DNA of 64,000 nt from Roseinatronobacter sp. S2 (GTDB lineage: Bacteria > Pseudomonadota > Alphaproteobacteria > Rhodobacterales > Rhodobacteraceae): contig NZ_CP121116.1 of NCBI RefSeq assembly GCF_029581395.1, forward strand, positions 72,714 to 136,713. The letters are read 5' to 3'. A program made the translations under genes and the position numbers. How positions within the stretch are numbered: the first letter of the stretch is position 1; the number at the start of each line of letters is the position of its first letter. Below, in pieces: positions 9,383 to 18,692 of the stretch. The notes below the pieces were generated by a model. That model saw nothing but the letters and a program-made list of their open reading frames with translations, searched no databases and was not told the origin of the DNA.

Positions 9383-10492
9383 TCAAGCCGCCAACACATC
9401 GTTGACGATACTGTTCCCAAGCGGCTCTGGCCGCTCTGGCTGTGTCGTGATGTCAATCCGGCTGCGGGTTATGGCGGCCTGCTCTACAGCCTCCATAACC
9501 TCAAGCGCATGAAGCGCCAGCGCACCGCTTGCCCTGTGCGCCCGGTCCGAGCGTATGGCCTGCGCCATGTCCGCCAAACCGAGCGAGCGGAAATTACCGT
9601 CCCAATATGGCATCGCTATCGGCACATCAGCCCAGTCGCCGTTTTTTGCAAGCGCCTCTATCCGGCCGCCGAAATGGTTGGGGTCGGGGACCAGAAGCGT
9701 TCCTTCGGTGCCGTAAATTTCGATCGGGCTATGGCGGTGGCCCGCCACATCGAAACTCATGACGATCTGGACAATCGCACCGGATGAAAACGCCAGCGTG
9801 CCTGAAACATGGGTGAACACCTCGACCTCTATCATCTCGCCGCTGCGTGGTGCGCTGGTGATGGGCCGTGACTTCCGCAACTTAGACGCCATGCCGGTGA
9901 CAGAGGCAACAGGGCCCAGCAGGTTGACAAGCTGGGTTATGTAATACGGCCCCATGTCCAGCATCGGCCCACCGCCTGATTTGTAATAAAAATCAGGATT
10001 GGGGTGCCAACGTTCGTGCCCCGGACACATGAAAGAGGCCGTGCCCCCGACCACCTGTCCCAGGGTGCCGGTGTCGACGAAATTGCGGCAGGTCTGGTGG
10101 GCGCCGCCCATGAATGTGTCGGGCGCGCAGCCGACCCGCAGCCCCAGCCGGTGGGCTTCGTCAACCAGTTTCCTGCCTGCTGCAAAGGTCACGGCCAGCG
10201 GTTTTTCCGAATAGACGTGTTTTCCGGCAGCAAGTGCCGCCATGCCAACCTCGACATGTGCTTGCGGGATGGTAAGATTCAGGATTACTTCAATACTGTC
10301 GTCGGCAAGAAGATCAGCGACTGAGTGTGCAGGAATGCCGAAAGCTCCTCCCTGTGCGACCGCCGTGTCGTGGTCACGGTCGGCCACGGCGCGAATATCA
10401 AGGATTGGAAATTCCGGCGCGGCCTTCAGATAGGTGCCCGAAATATTTCCACATCCGATGATCCCTACTGCGACTGGTTTTTCAACCGACAT
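9383..10492 (-). CDS. Gfo/Idh/MocA family sugar oxidoreductase
   Basis: 369 aa NAD(P)-dependent dehydrogenase. Rossmann motif GIIGCGNISGTYLK at about residues 9-22, the EKPLAVT motif with the catalytic Lys at about 95-101, and a C-terminal substrate domain with GGGPMLDMGPYYI. The EKP Lys is the usual hydride-relay residue. ATG 10492 overlaps the end of the ROK gene by 11 bp. Together with ThuA and the divergent sugar ABC importer it suggests oxidation of an imported sugar or glycoside, ThuB-like; exact substrate unknown. Confidence 0.9.
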   Translation of the reverse strand: MSVEKPVAVGIIGCGNISGTYLKAAPEFPILDIRAVADRDHDTAVAQGGAFGIPAHSVADLLADDSIEVILNLTIPQAHVEVGMAALAAGKHVYSEKPLAVTFAAGRKLVDEAHRLGLRVGCAPDTFMGGAHQTCRNFVDTGTLGQVVGGTASFMCPGHERWHPNPDFYYKSGGGPMLDMGPYYITQLVNLLGPVASVTGMASKLRKSRPITSAPRSGEMIEVEVFTHVSGTLAFSSGAIVQIVMSFDVAGHRHSPIEIYGTEGTLLVPDPNHFGGRIEALAKNGDWADVPIAMPYWDGNFRSLGLADMAQAIRSDRAHRASGALALHALEVMEAVEQAAITRSRIDITTQPERPEPLGNSIVNDVLAA

Positions 10493-11729
10493 GCTTCACT
10501 CCCTCCTGATCGCTTCTGCTATTGGATTGTTTGGGGCGCATGGTTCCCCACGGGGACCCGTAAAGTTCGCGCAGCGCCAAAGCGGCGGCACCACGCGCCC
10601 AAAGGCCATCATCGGCGTGATGAATGTCCACGTTACCAAGATCAGCAAGCGCAGGCGGAACCGCAGCCTTCATTGCACGGCGCAGCGGTTCAAGCAGATG
10701 CTCGCCCAGACCAAGGACTGATCCCACCAGCAGTATCCGCGGGGGCGCCAGAAGCGTGATGATATTGGCCAGCGCGGTTCCAAGCGATTCTCCTGCGCGC
10801 CCCGCGTTTTCGATCAGAACCAGATCACCTGTCTGGATGCGCGGGATTATCGTATCAGGCGTTCCGCTAAGGAAGTTATCGCGCGCGAAATCCGTTCTGG
10901 CATGGCCCGCAATGATGGCGCTTTGTTCAGCCAGTTCGGACAGGCGGATCAGCACCGGTGCGTCCGGCGCGCTGATCACCAGATCCCCCAGATTGGGTGA
11001 CAAACCGGTTGCGCCCCTGAAAAGCTGCCCCTTGTTCATGATCGACAGACCGATGGAATGTTCAAGCGAGACAAGGACAAAGTCATCAAGATCGCGCGCC
11101 TTGCCAAACCAGCGTTCCCCTTGCGCAATGGCATCCGCATCGCTTTCCAGAAATGTCAGAATACCCAGACGATCTTGCAATGCCGCAGCCAGTGGCGCGT
11201 TGGACTGGCCAAGCAACGGACTTTCCCGGACAGAGCCGGTTGCGTGTTCGATGACGCCCGGCATGGCAATCGACAGGCTGTCAATCTCATCCAGGGTCCG
11301 GCCCGCGTCAATCAGACAGGACCGGACGCCATCGGCAATCAGATAGGCCAGCACATCCACAGGTTCGCGCGTCAAGCGCACCGGCAGGCTGAATTCTGAC
11401 AACACATCCCCCTGAAAGTCGGTCAGAACAAAATGCATCCGGTAAGGGGACACCTTGACCCCGATGACGCAGGCCGCATCGGCCTTCAGTTGCAGCATGA
11501 CTCTGGGCCGTCCGCGACCGCCCGTGCCACTGTTGCGCAGATCACCGACGCTTACAGGTTCAATAAATCCGCTTTCTATCAACGATCCGGTGATGGCCGA
11601 AATGGTCGTGGGCGACAGTTCGGTCCTTTCGGATATAGCAACGCGGGCCAACGGGCCATGCCGCCTGATCGTATCAAGAACATGGAAGCGGTTGATAGCA
11701 CGCATTAATTCTGGATCGGCGGTCTTCAT
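10482..11729 (-). CDS. ROK family transcriptional regulator (NagC/XylR type)
   Basis: 415 aa. N-terminal winged helix-turn-helix (about residues 12-65, with ARVAISERTELSPTTISAIT), then the actin-like ROK sugar-binding domain. Divergent from the sugar ABC importer and first gene of the ROK-Gfo/Idh-ThuA operon, so it probably represses both directions until the transported sugar or a product binds. The zinc-binding cysteine cluster (CxCGxxGC) found in many ROK proteins is not seen. Confidence 0.9.
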   Translation of the reverse strand: MKTADPELMRAINRFHVLDTIRRHGPLARVAISERTELSPTTISAITGSLIESGFIEPVSVGDLRNSGTGGRGRPRVMLQLKADAACVIGVKVSPYRMHFVLTDFQGDVLSEFSLPVRLTREPVDVLAYLIADGVRSCLIDAGRTLDEIDSLSIAMPGVIEHATGSVRESPLLGQSNAPLAAALQDRLGILTFLESDADAIAQGERWFGKARDLDDFVLVSLEHSIGLSIMNKGQLFRGATGLSPNLGDLVISAPDAPVLIRLSELAEQSAIIAGHARTDFARDNFLSGTPDTIIPRIQTGDLVLIENAGRAGESLGTALANIITLLAPPRILLVGSVLGLGEHLLEPLRRAMKAAVPPALADLGNVDIHHADDGLWARGAAALALRELYGSPWGTMRPKQSNSRSDQEGVKHVG

Positions 11730-11807
11730 CAGCAGGTACTGTCCATTTTATTCCTGATACAAAATTACTCTGCTATTCCTGACCCACCGCGCCCTTGGAA
11801 GCAAGCG

Positions 11808-11821
11808 AAAATGGCCATTTT
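11808..11821. promoter_or_regulatory. Candidate ROK operator
   Basis: Perfect 14-bp palindrome AAAATGGCCATTTT in the 205 bp between the ROK gene and the sugar-binding protein gene. A related half site CCAAATGGC follows at about 11827-11835, just upstream of the promoter. Confidence 0.5.
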
Positions 11822-11842
11822 TCCTGCCAAATGGCAAAAAGC

Positions 11843-11873
11843 TTGACAGAACGGCAAACAGGTGCCCTATTTA
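11843..11873 (+). promoter_or_regulatory. Probable sigma-70 type promoter of the sugar ABC operon
   Basis: TTGACA at 11843-11848 and TATTTA at 11868-11873. The 19 bp spacer is longer than ideal, which would fit a regulated promoter. The sequence lies directly downstream of the palindrome at 11808. Confidence 0.5.
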
Positions 11874-11893
11874 ATACACAATAAAAAAAATAT

Positions 11894-11909
11894 CCTCCGA
11901 AAGCGGAGG
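11894..11909 (+). promoter_or_regulatory. 5' UTR hairpin of the sugar-binding protein mRNA
   Basis: CCTCCG-AAAG-CGGAGG forms a 6 bp stem with a tetraloop, 25 bp before the ATG. Its 5' arm CCTCC is also complementary to the real Shine-Dalgarno GGGAGG at about 11922-11927. It may stabilise the mRNA or modulate initiation. Confidence 0.45.
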
Positions 11910-11934
11910 CGCAACTGATTCAGGGAGGATCAAG

Positions 11935-13218
11935 ATGAAATTCCATAGACCTGCTATTTTGGGTGTCACTCTCGCGACGGGGGGGCTTTTGTGTGCGACA
12001 ACTGCCTTGGCGCAAACCGAAGTGCGCTGGATGCATATCGAGCAGAACCCTGCTTTCGTCTCGGTATGGGAAGAAATCGCCGCCACCTATAATGCGGAAA
12101 ACCCCGACGTGAATGTGACCATGTCGTTTCTGGAGAATGAGGCATTCAAGGCACGACTGCCAACGTTGCTGCAATCAAATGCTGCGCCACATATCTTTTA
12201 CAGCTGGGGGGGCGGTGTTCTTAGGGCGCAAGCCGAAAACGGCGCATTGATGAACCTGACCGAGGCAATGGCCGAAGATCGTGGCGGGCAGCCCTGGGGC
12301 GACAACTACAACCCGGCGGCGCTGAACGGGCTGAGTTTTGATGGCGAAGTCTGGGCTGTGCCCTTGCGCATGGGAACCGTCAGCTTCTTTTACAACAAGG
12401 AAATGTTTGCAGAAGCCGGGGTGAATTCGGAAGATCTGACAGACTGGTCATCGTTCCTTGACGCGATTGAAACGCTAAAGGATGCGGGGTTCACGCCGAT
12501 TGGTGTCGGCGGCGGTGAACGCTGGCCGGTTCATTTCTACTGGAGTTATCTTGCAATGCGGATCGGTGGCCAGGAGGTGGTCGATAACGCAAAAACCGGT
12601 GCGGGCGAAGGGTTTGGCCACGAAGCCTTCATTCGCGCGGGTGAAGAACTGGCGCGACTTGGTGAACTTTCGCCATTCCAGCCCGGATATCTGGGCGCGA
12701 CCTGGCCGCAAACGCTTGGAACTTTTGGTGATGGGAATGTCGCGATGATCCTGTCGTTCGAAAACACCGACGGCACACAGCGCAACAACGCGGCTGACGG
12801 GGTTGGCCTTGATTCAGACAATATCGGACGGTTTCCATTCCCGATGGTCGAAGGGGGCAACAGCCAGATCACCGACACGCTGGGCGGGCTGAACGGCTGG
12901 GCTGTAACTGCGAATGCCCCACCAGAGACGCTGGATTTCCTCGCCTATCTTACAAACGCGGATAATCAGCGCAAGATGGCTGCGGCACAGATGCTGATAC
13001 CCGTCGCGGTTGGCGCTGAAGACGCAATCGAGGGCCTTCATCTGCGCGGTGCGGCTGAACAGCTTGCGGCATCGACATGGCATCAGAACTACTTTGATCA
13101 GGATTTTGGTCCTTCGCTTGGCCGGGTCATTAACGATATTTCGGTGGAGTTGGTCACAGGCAACATGTCCCCCGAAGAGGCTGTCTTGATGCTGGAGAAC
13201 GAGTTCTCTTTGCAGTGA
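11935..13218 (+). CDS. Sugar ABC transporter substrate-binding protein (family 1)
   Basis: 427 aa with a Sec signal peptide (hydrophobic about 8-22, cleavage after TTALA-Q near 28). Extracellular solute-binding protein family 1, the CUT1 type that binds oligosaccharides or polyols in the periplasm. MRMGTVSFFYNKEMF-like (LRMGTVSFFYNKEMFAEAGV) near residue 142 is the family signature around the hinge. Strong ribosome site GGGAGG 8 bp before ATG. First gene of a binding protein-permease-permease-ATPase operon divergent from the ROK regulator. Confidence 0.92.
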   Translation: MKFHRPAILGVTLATGGLLCATTALAQTEVRWMHIEQNPAFVSVWEEIAATYNAENPDVNVTMSFLENEAFKARLPTLLQSNAAPHIFYSWGGGVLRAQAENGALMNLTEAMAEDRGGQPWGDNYNPAALNGLSFDGEVWAVPLRMGTVSFFYNKEMFAEAGVNSEDLTDWSSFLDAIETLKDAGFTPIGVGGGERWPVHFYWSYLAMRIGGQEVVDNAKTGAGEGFGHEAFIRAGEELARLGELSPFQPGYLGATWPQTLGTFGDGNVAMILSFENTDGTQRNNAADGVGLDSDNIGRFPFPMVEGGNSQITDTLGGLNGWAVTANAPPETLDFLAYLTNADNQRKMAAAQMLIPVAVGAEDAIEGLHLRGAAEQLAASTWHQNYFDQDFGPSLGRVINDISVELVTGNMSPEEAVLMLENEFSLQ

Positions 13219-13292
13219 TGTGACGCCCCGCACAATAAGGTCCGTTGCCGACCCGTGTCGGCGGCGGCCCATGATCAAGAGGAGTATGGCCT

Positions 13293-14240
13293 GTGGGTTT
13301 TGCAAAGGACGGACTACTGGCAAAAGCCGGCGAGGCAATTCGCGAGAATGCACGGCCAATCCGTCGCGAAAAGGTCATTGGCCCCAGCCGGCTTCCGGTC
13401 CTGTTGCTGTTCATCCCCCCCGCACTGCTTCTTTTCACGATCTTCGTCATGCTACCGATGGGCGAAGCGGCCTGGTACAGTTTGTACAACTGGTCAGGCT
13501 ATGGGCGACCAACCCAGTTTGTTGGACTGCGCAATTTCGAGGTGCTTTTCCAAAACAGGGCTTTTCACAAGGCGTTGACCAATACCGGACTGATCATGGT
13601 TGTGTCGATCGTGATTCAGGTGCCTCTGGCGCTTTGGCTTGCGATGCTGCTGGCGGAACGGTTTCCGGGTGTCGTTGCCTTCCGGTTGATATTTTTCCTG
13701 CCTTATGTGCTGGCTGATGTTGCAGCCGGTCTGATATGGCGTTTCGTCTATGATGGTGATTACGGGCTTTTTGCCGCGATCTTTGGCTTCTTCGGGCTTG
13801 AGCCGCCCTATGTGCTCGCCGACAGGGATCTTGCGATATATGCGGTGCTGGCGGTCGTGGTGTGGAAATATTTTGGGTTTCACATGATGCTGTTCATTGC
13901 CGGTCTGCAATCAATAGACCGCAACCTGCTGGAAGCCGCCGATATTGATGGCGCCAGCCGCTGGCAAAGGTTCCGCTATGTGACGCTTCCCTTGCTTGCG
14001 CCGACACTGCGCCTTTCTGTTTTCTTTGCGGTCATCGGGTCACTTCAGCTGTTTGATGTGGTGATGCCCTTGACCGGTGGTGGGCCGCTGAACAGCACCG
14101 AAACACTTGTTACGTTCCTGTACAGCTATGGTGTCATGCGAACCCAGATCGGGTTTGGCAGCGCCGCTGGTGTGGTCCTGTTCCTGCTTTGTGTTGTTCT
14201 GGCATTCACCTATAAACGGGCACTTATGCGCAATGACTGA
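13293..14240 (+). CDS. Sugar ABC transporter permease (MalF type)
   Basis: 315 aa inner-membrane protein with six predicted TM helices; the first begins at about residue 33 (LPVLLLFIPPALLLFTIFVM). The EAA loop contacting the ATPase is visible as EAADIDGASRWQRFRYVTLP near residue 213. GTG start at 13293 with GGAG 8 bp upstream. Its stop overlaps the next permease by 8 bp. Confidence 0.92.
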   Translation: MGFAKDGLLAKAGEAIRENARPIRREKVIGPSRLPVLLLFIPPALLLFTIFVMLPMGEAAWYSLYNWSGYGRPTQFVGLRNFEVLFQNRAFHKALTNTGLIMVVSIVIQVPLALWLAMLLAERFPGVVAFRLIFFLPYVLADVAAGLIWRFVYDGDYGLFAAIFGFFGLEPPYVLADRDLAIYAVLAVVVWKYFGFHMMLFIAGLQSIDRNLLEAADIDGASRWQRFRYVTLPLLAPTLRLSVFFAVIGSLQLFDVVMPLTGGGPLNSTETLVTFLYSYGVMRTQIGFGSAAGVVLFLLCVVLAFTYKRALMRND

Positions 14241-15114
14241 TGTGACCTCTACGATACGGCCTGCGGTTGGGCGGAACACCCGGAAACCCGGCGTCCGTTT
14301 TGTGCGGCTTCTCTATGTTTACGCGGTGTTGTTTATCGTGGCCAGCATTGTGCTGATCCCGCTTCTGACAACGGCGCTGGGTGGCTTCAAGACACTTGGG
14401 GATTTGCGGACAAATCCGTTCGGCATTCCCGATATCTGGCAATGGCAGAACTACGGTGACATCCTGTTTTCCAGACGCTACTGGCGGATGCTGTGGAATT
14501 CGGTGTTCATTTCGACCTTCACGGTTTTCCTGACGCTGGCCGTGGCGGGTATGGCGGCGTTCACTCTGGCCCATATCCGTTTTTTCGGGTCTGGCTATCT
14601 GTTCAACTACTTCTTGCTTGGGCTGATGTTTCCGGTCGCCACGGCAATTCTGCCGCTTTTCATCCGCATCCGTGATCTGGGGCTTCTGGACAGTCACTGG
14701 GGGGTTATCCTGCCACAGGTCGCGTTTGGCCTTGGGATGAGCATACTTCTGATGCGCAACTTCTTTCGCAACGTCCCTCAGGAGTTGTTTGATGCCGCTT
14801 TCGTGGATGGTTGCAGCTACATCCGCTTTTTCTGGGCCGTAACGCTGCCTTTGTCACGGCCAATCATCGCCACGGTTGGTATTGTCGCTTTTGTGCAAAG
14901 CTGGAACAATTACATCATTCCGCTGATTTTGCTGACCTCGGAAGAAAACTATCCCTGGCCGCTCGGCATTATGTCTTACCGGGGCGAGTATGGCACAGAC
15001 TGGCAACTGATCCTGGCCTTCATCACCCTGACGATCCTGCCGACAATCATCGTATTTTTCGCGGCACAAAAGCATATTATCGCAGGCCTGACGGCTGGTG
15101 CGGTCAAGGGTTGA
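14233..15114 (+). CDS. Sugar ABC transporter permease (MalG type)
   Basis: 293 aa, six TM helices, EAA loop visible as DAAFVDGCSYIRFFWAVTLP near residue 188. ATG at 14233 overlaps the stop of the previous gene by 8 bp, indicating coupling; the longer open frame to 14107 lies inside that gene. The C-terminal KHIIAGLTAGAVKG is typical of MalG proteins. Confidence 0.92.
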   Translation: MTDVTSTIRPAVGRNTRKPGVRFVRLLYVYAVLFIVASIVLIPLLTTALGGFKTLGDLRTNPFGIPDIWQWQNYGDILFSRRYWRMLWNSVFISTFTVFLTLAVAGMAAFTLAHIRFFGSGYLFNYFLLGLMFPVATAILPLFIRIRDLGLLDSHWGVILPQVAFGLGMSILLMRNFFRNVPQELFDAAFVDGCSYIRFFWAVTLPLSRPIIATVGIVAFVQSWNNYIIPLILLTSEENYPWPLGIMSYRGEYGTDWQLILAFITLTILPTIIVFFAAQKHIIAGLTAGAVKG

Positions 15115-15131
15115 TTACCTGAACGGCTGCT

Positions 15132-15149
15132 ACAGGGCAGCTGCCCTGT
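15132..15149 (+). repeat. Perfect intergenic palindrome between permease and ATPase genes
   Basis: ACAGGGCAGCTGCCCTGT, 18 bp, perfectly self-complementary, in the 71 bp gap. As RNA it would form a strong hairpin without U-tract; probably an mRNA-processing or stabilising element, or an operator. Confidence 0.5.
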
Positions 15150-15185
15150 CAAACGGCACGACTACCCCACACGAAAGGCGCCACA

Positions 15186-16253
15186 ATGGCAAAAGTCTCG
15201 ATAAGCAATGTCTACAAATTCTATGGGGCAATAGAGGTTCTCCATGGGGTCTCGATAGAAATCGAGGATGGAGAATTCGTCGTTCTTGTCGGCCCCTCCG
15301 GCTGCGGCAAGTCGACATTGCTGCGGATGATCGCCGGCCTAGAGGCAATTTCAGACGGGACAATTTCCGTGGATGGGCTTGTGATCAATGATGTTGCGCC
15401 GAAAGAGCGTGATATCGCGATGGTGTTTCAGAACTATGCGCTTTATCCGCATATGACTGTCAGGGAAAACATGGGCTTTTCGCTAAAGCTGCGGGGCAGT
15501 TCAAAATCTGAAATCAACGCAGCGGTCGAAAAAGCCGCGGCCATTCTTGGGCTTGGGCCGCTTCTTGAACGGATTCCCCGCGATCTTTCGGGGGGGCAGC
15601 GCCAGCGCGTCGCCATGGGCCGGGCGATTGTGCGCGACCCCAAAGTCTTCCTGTTCGATGAGCCGCTGTCAAACCTTGATGCAAAGCTGCGGGTGCAGAT
15701 GCGCACCGAAGTCAAGGACCTGCACCAGCGCCTGAAATCAACCACCGTGTATGTCACCCACGACCAGATCGAGGCGATGACAATGGCCGACAAGATTGTT
15801 GTGATGCATGACGGCATTGTAGAACAGGTCGGAACGCCCCTGGAATTGTATGACAAGCCGAAAAATATGTTTGTTGCGGGGTTTCTTGGCTCTCCCGCTA
15901 TGAATTTTATACAGGGGACATACCGATCAGGCGAAAGGCCGATGCTTGATGTTGGCGAAGGCCAGCTTGTGCCGATCATGCCGCAGGCAAATGTCGCCGA
16001 CGGTGTCAAAATCGCATTGGGCATCCGTCCCGAAGATGTCGTCATTGATCACGATGATGGGCTTCCGGTCCGTGTTGGTGTAATTGAACCCACAGGTGCG
16101 GAAACCTATCTTTTCGCACGCCACCATGAAACAGAAATTGTGTGCGTCCTGCGCGAACGGGTGGACCTGAAACCCGGCGACAATATTAAACTTTCCCTCG
16201 CCAGTCCCGCCGCGCATCTGTTCGATTTAGCGACGACCCTGCGCCTTGAATAG
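15186..16253 (+). CDS. Sugar ABC transporter ATP-binding protein (MalK/UgpC type)
   Basis: 355 aa. Walker [10 protein letters not shown] at about 36-44, Q-loop near 86, signature [15 protein letters not shown] at about 133, Walker [13 protein letters not shown] at about 156, and H-loop His in [10 protein letters not shown]. The C-terminal about 120 residues form the MalK-type regulatory OB domain with GIRPEDV. Last gene of the importer operon. Confidence 0.93.
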   Translation: MAKVSISNVYKFYGAIEVLHGVSIEIEDGEFVVLVGPSGCGKSTLLRMIAGLEAISDGTISVDGLVINDVAPKERDIAMVFQNYALYPHMTVRENMGFSLKLRGSSKSEINAAVEKAAAILGLGPLLERIPRDLSGGQRQRVAMGRAIVRDPKVFLFDEPLSNLDAKLRVQMRTEVKDLHQRLKSTTVYVTHDQIEAMTMADKIVVMHDGIVEQVGTPLELYDKPKNMFVAGFLGSPAMNFIQGTYRSGERPMLDVGEGQLVPIMPQANVADGVKIALGIRPEDVVIDHDDGLPVRVGVIEPTGAETYLFARHHETEIVCVLRERVDLKPGDNIKLSLASPAAHLFDLATTLRLE

Positions 16254-16312
16254 GGCCTGCCGCGCAAAAGTGGGAACCGGTTTGCGTGTCCGTGACATGC
16301 GTTATCAATAGG

Positions 16313-18025
16313 TTACTGTGTGGCACTGCCGATGTGTTTGCGCACTTTTGCAAGGGCCGCGTCCACCGTGGCAGCATAATGGACCAGCGGGCGCTTCAGG
16401 CCATGTGTTATGAATGCCCGCCGGATATCCCGGCTGCCCCCGGTCAGCCACAGTGACACGCCCCGCTTATGCGCCTTGTGCGCCAACCCCTCGATCATGT
16501 TCGCACCTGTCGAGTCAAGAAACGGCACCGCCGAGAAGTCGATGATCAGGGCTTTGTGCGTGTCCTGAATGCGATCCAGCACTGACCCGATGGACGCTGC
16601 GGCCCCAAAAAACAGCGCACCGTTGATGCGGTAGATGACGACATCGGGGTTTGCGGTCCGCGCGTCGTCATAAGCTGCGCGCGGGCGCGCGGTGTCCGCC
16701 TCGTCGCCCCGAACGAAAGCGGTGTTGGTGGCAACCTCGGTGGTGCGGCTCATGCGGTGGATGAACAGAACTGAACCAAGCGCGAAACCAACAACGATGG
16801 CTTCGGTCAAATCGCGAAAGATGGTCAGGAAGAACGTGGCACCAAGCACCGTCGCCTCGCCCCAGCCGGAGCGCAGCAGAATGGCGATGGCAGGTTTCTC
16901 GATCATGTTCCAGGCAACGACAGCAAGCACCCCCGCAAGCGCGGCCAGCGGGATATAGGCGGCAAGCGGCGCTGCAATAAGCATGAACATAAGAAGAAAG
17001 ACAGCATGCAGCATGCCCGCGACAGGTCCGTGCGCGCCCGCCCGCACGTTGGTTGCCGTCCGCGCGATGGTGCCTGTCACGCAAAACCCGCCAAATAGTG
17101 ACGATCCGATATTGGCCACGCCCTGCGCGACCAGTTCGCAGTTCGACCGGTGCCTGCGCCCTGTCATGCCGTCAGCCACGACCGCCGACAGCAGCGATTC
17201 AATCGCGCCAAGCAGCGTGAAGGAAATCGCGGCCGGAAGCACTGCCACAATCTTGTCGATGGAAAAACCGGGCAGCAGTGGCGCCGGAAGTGATGACGGG
17301 ATTCCGCCGAATTTTGTGCCGATGGTTTCGACAGGCAGGGCCACAAAGGTAGTGGCCGCCGCCAATGCAACCGCGATAAGCATGCCCGGCCAGTGCGGAC
17401 GCCAGCGGCGCAGGCCAATGATAATCCCGACCGTGGCGGCTGAAAGGGCGATGGCGGCGGGTGTGACGCTTTCGCGGGCCAACCACAGGGCCGGAATCTT
17501 TTCCAGAAGTTCGCCCGGCTCATGCTCCAGCGTAAGCCCGAAGAGTTCCTTGACCTGACTGGCAAAAATGATGACCGCAATTCCGGCCGTGAAACCGACG
17601 GTCACCGGAAAGGGAATGAACTTGATGAACGTGCCAAGGCGCAGGAACCCGATCACAGCCAGCATCAGGCCCGACAGAAAGGTTGCAAGGATCAACCCGT
17701 CGATCCCGTGCAGCGCAACCGTGCTGGCGACCAGCACGATGAAGGCCCCCGCAGGCCCGCCGATCTGGAAACGCGAGCCACCAAGCATCGAGACAAGGAA
17801 GCCGCCGACGATGGCAGTGTATAGCCCCTGTGCGGGGCTGGCGCCGGACGCAATGGCAATGGCCATCGACAGCGGCAGCGCCACGATTGCAACAGTCAGC
17901 CCCGCCACGGCATCGGCGCGCAGCTGCGCAACGCCATAACCCTCGCGCAGAACAGTCACAATTTTCGGTGTATAAAGCTCGGCGAAGCTGGGAGCATCGC
18001 CTTGAATGATCGTCTGGTCTTTCAT
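16313..18025 (-). CDS. SulP family anion transporter with STAS domain
   Basis: 570 aa. N-terminal transport domain with 10-12 TM helices (ADAVAGLTVAIVALPLSMA near residue 38 is the SulP signature), then a C-terminal cytoplasmic STAS domain about 450-560 with FLDSTGANMIEGL, whose Ser/Thr is the usual phosphorylation position. Such proteins carry sulfate, bicarbonate or carboxylates. Start chosen at ATG 18025 because AGGTG lies 9 bp upstream; a GTG at 18037 has no ribosome site. 76 bp downstream of an XRE regulator on the same strand. Confidence 0.92.
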   Translation of the reverse strand: MKDQTIIQGDAPSFAELYTPKIVTVLREGYGVAQLRADAVAGLTVAIVALPLSMAIAIASGASPAQGLYTAIVGGFLVSMLGGSRFQIGGPAGAFIVLVASTVALHGIDGLILATFLSGLMLAVIGFLRLGTFIKFIPFPVTVGFTAGIAVIIFASQVKELFGLTLEHEPGELLEKIPALWLARESVTPAAIALSAATVGIIIGLRRWRPHWPGMLIAVALAAATTFVALPVETIGTKFGGIPSSLPAPLLPGFSIDKIVAVLPAAISFTLLGAIESLLSAVVADGMTGRRHRSNCELVAQGVANIGSSLFGGFCVTGTIARTATNVRAGAHGPVAGMLHAVFLLMFMLIAAPLAAYIPLAALAGVLAVVAWNMIEKPAIAILLRSGWGEATVLGATFFLTIFRDLTEAIVVGFALGSVLFIHRMSRTTEVATNTAFVRGDEADTARPRAAYDDARTANPDVVIYRINGALFFGAAASIGSVLDRIQDTHKALIIDFSAVPFLDSTGANMIEGLAHKAHKRGVSLWLTGGSRDIRRAFITHGLKRPLVHYAATVDAALAKVRKHIGSATQ

Positions 18026-18101
18026 CTGTGGCCGCACCTGTGAAAAGGACGCGGCGGGATCGTCGGCTTGCAGTCGGCGGTCGCCGTCGCGGGTTGGATT
18101 G

Positions 18102-18362
18102 CTAATGGTCTACCGAAGGCCCCTTCAGTCTTACGCCGCGCCCACCTGTCGTGCTGACAGTGCTTTCGCCGATAAGTTCGACGCCCGCGCGTTCAAGTGC
18201 TGCGATCACCTTTGTCAGGCTTTCAACGACACCACGCACATTGCCGCGGCTGGCCTCCATCCGCTGGATCGTCGGAACGGAAAGCCCCGCAAGTTCGGCC
18301 AGTGTTTTCTGGTCGATGCCAACAAGGGCACGCGCCGCGCGCATCTGGGGGCCAGTGATCAT
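18102..18362 (-). CDS. Small XRE-family HTH regulator
   Basis: 86 aa, essentially one helix-turn-helix domain (MRAARALVGIDQKTLAELAG and LSVPTIQRMEASRGNV) with a short charged tail. This compact type is common upstream of transporter genes in alphaproteobacteria. Likely regulates itself and the SulP gene directly downstream. A small dyad CATAT-CA-ATATG lies about 40 bp upstream of its ATG (18403-18414). Confidence 0.87.
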   Translation of the reverse strand: MITGPQMRAARALVGIDQKTLAELAGLSVPTIQRMEASRGNVRGVVESLTKVIAALERAGVELIGESTVSTTGGRGVRLKGPSVDH

Positions 18363-18692
18363 GAAAGATATCCAGAAAGGTATTACACACCGTTAACGCA
18401 TGCATATTGATATGTAAAACATTATTGTTGTTTCCACTGTGATGGTTGGCATCCAGACACCACGGCGTGCAGTCACCCAACCTTTGTGGCGGGCACAAGG
18501 GCGAAAAGGGGGGTGTTTATCAACTCCATTCTGGCTGTATCCCCCTTGCAGGGCCAGATCATGGCAACTGGCCCGACCGCGTTGCCCAGCCGCGCATTGC
18601 GCGCAATCGCACATAAATGCGGTGACCCCGGATGACAGGCAGCCAATGTGCAGCGGCCGGACACCTTTGTCCGGTGTCCCGGACTTACATCC
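18363..18692. other. Intergenic region between XRE and TRAP genes
   Basis: 330 bp. Contains the XRE promoter side (AT-rich 18390-18435, dyad CATATTGATATG at 18403) and, at the other end, the TRAP operon hairpin at 18657. The plus-strand frame crossing it extends antisense into the TRAP gene and shows no family features, so I do not call it. Confidence 0.4.
18657..18682 (-). terminator. Hairpin at the end of the TRAP operon
   Basis: GGACACC (18659-18665), loop of 7, GGTGTCC (18673-18679), flanked by CC/GG that nearly extend the stem. It lies 11 bp after the TRAP permease stop. No clear T-run follows, as is common for such hairpins at high GC. Confidence 0.45.
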
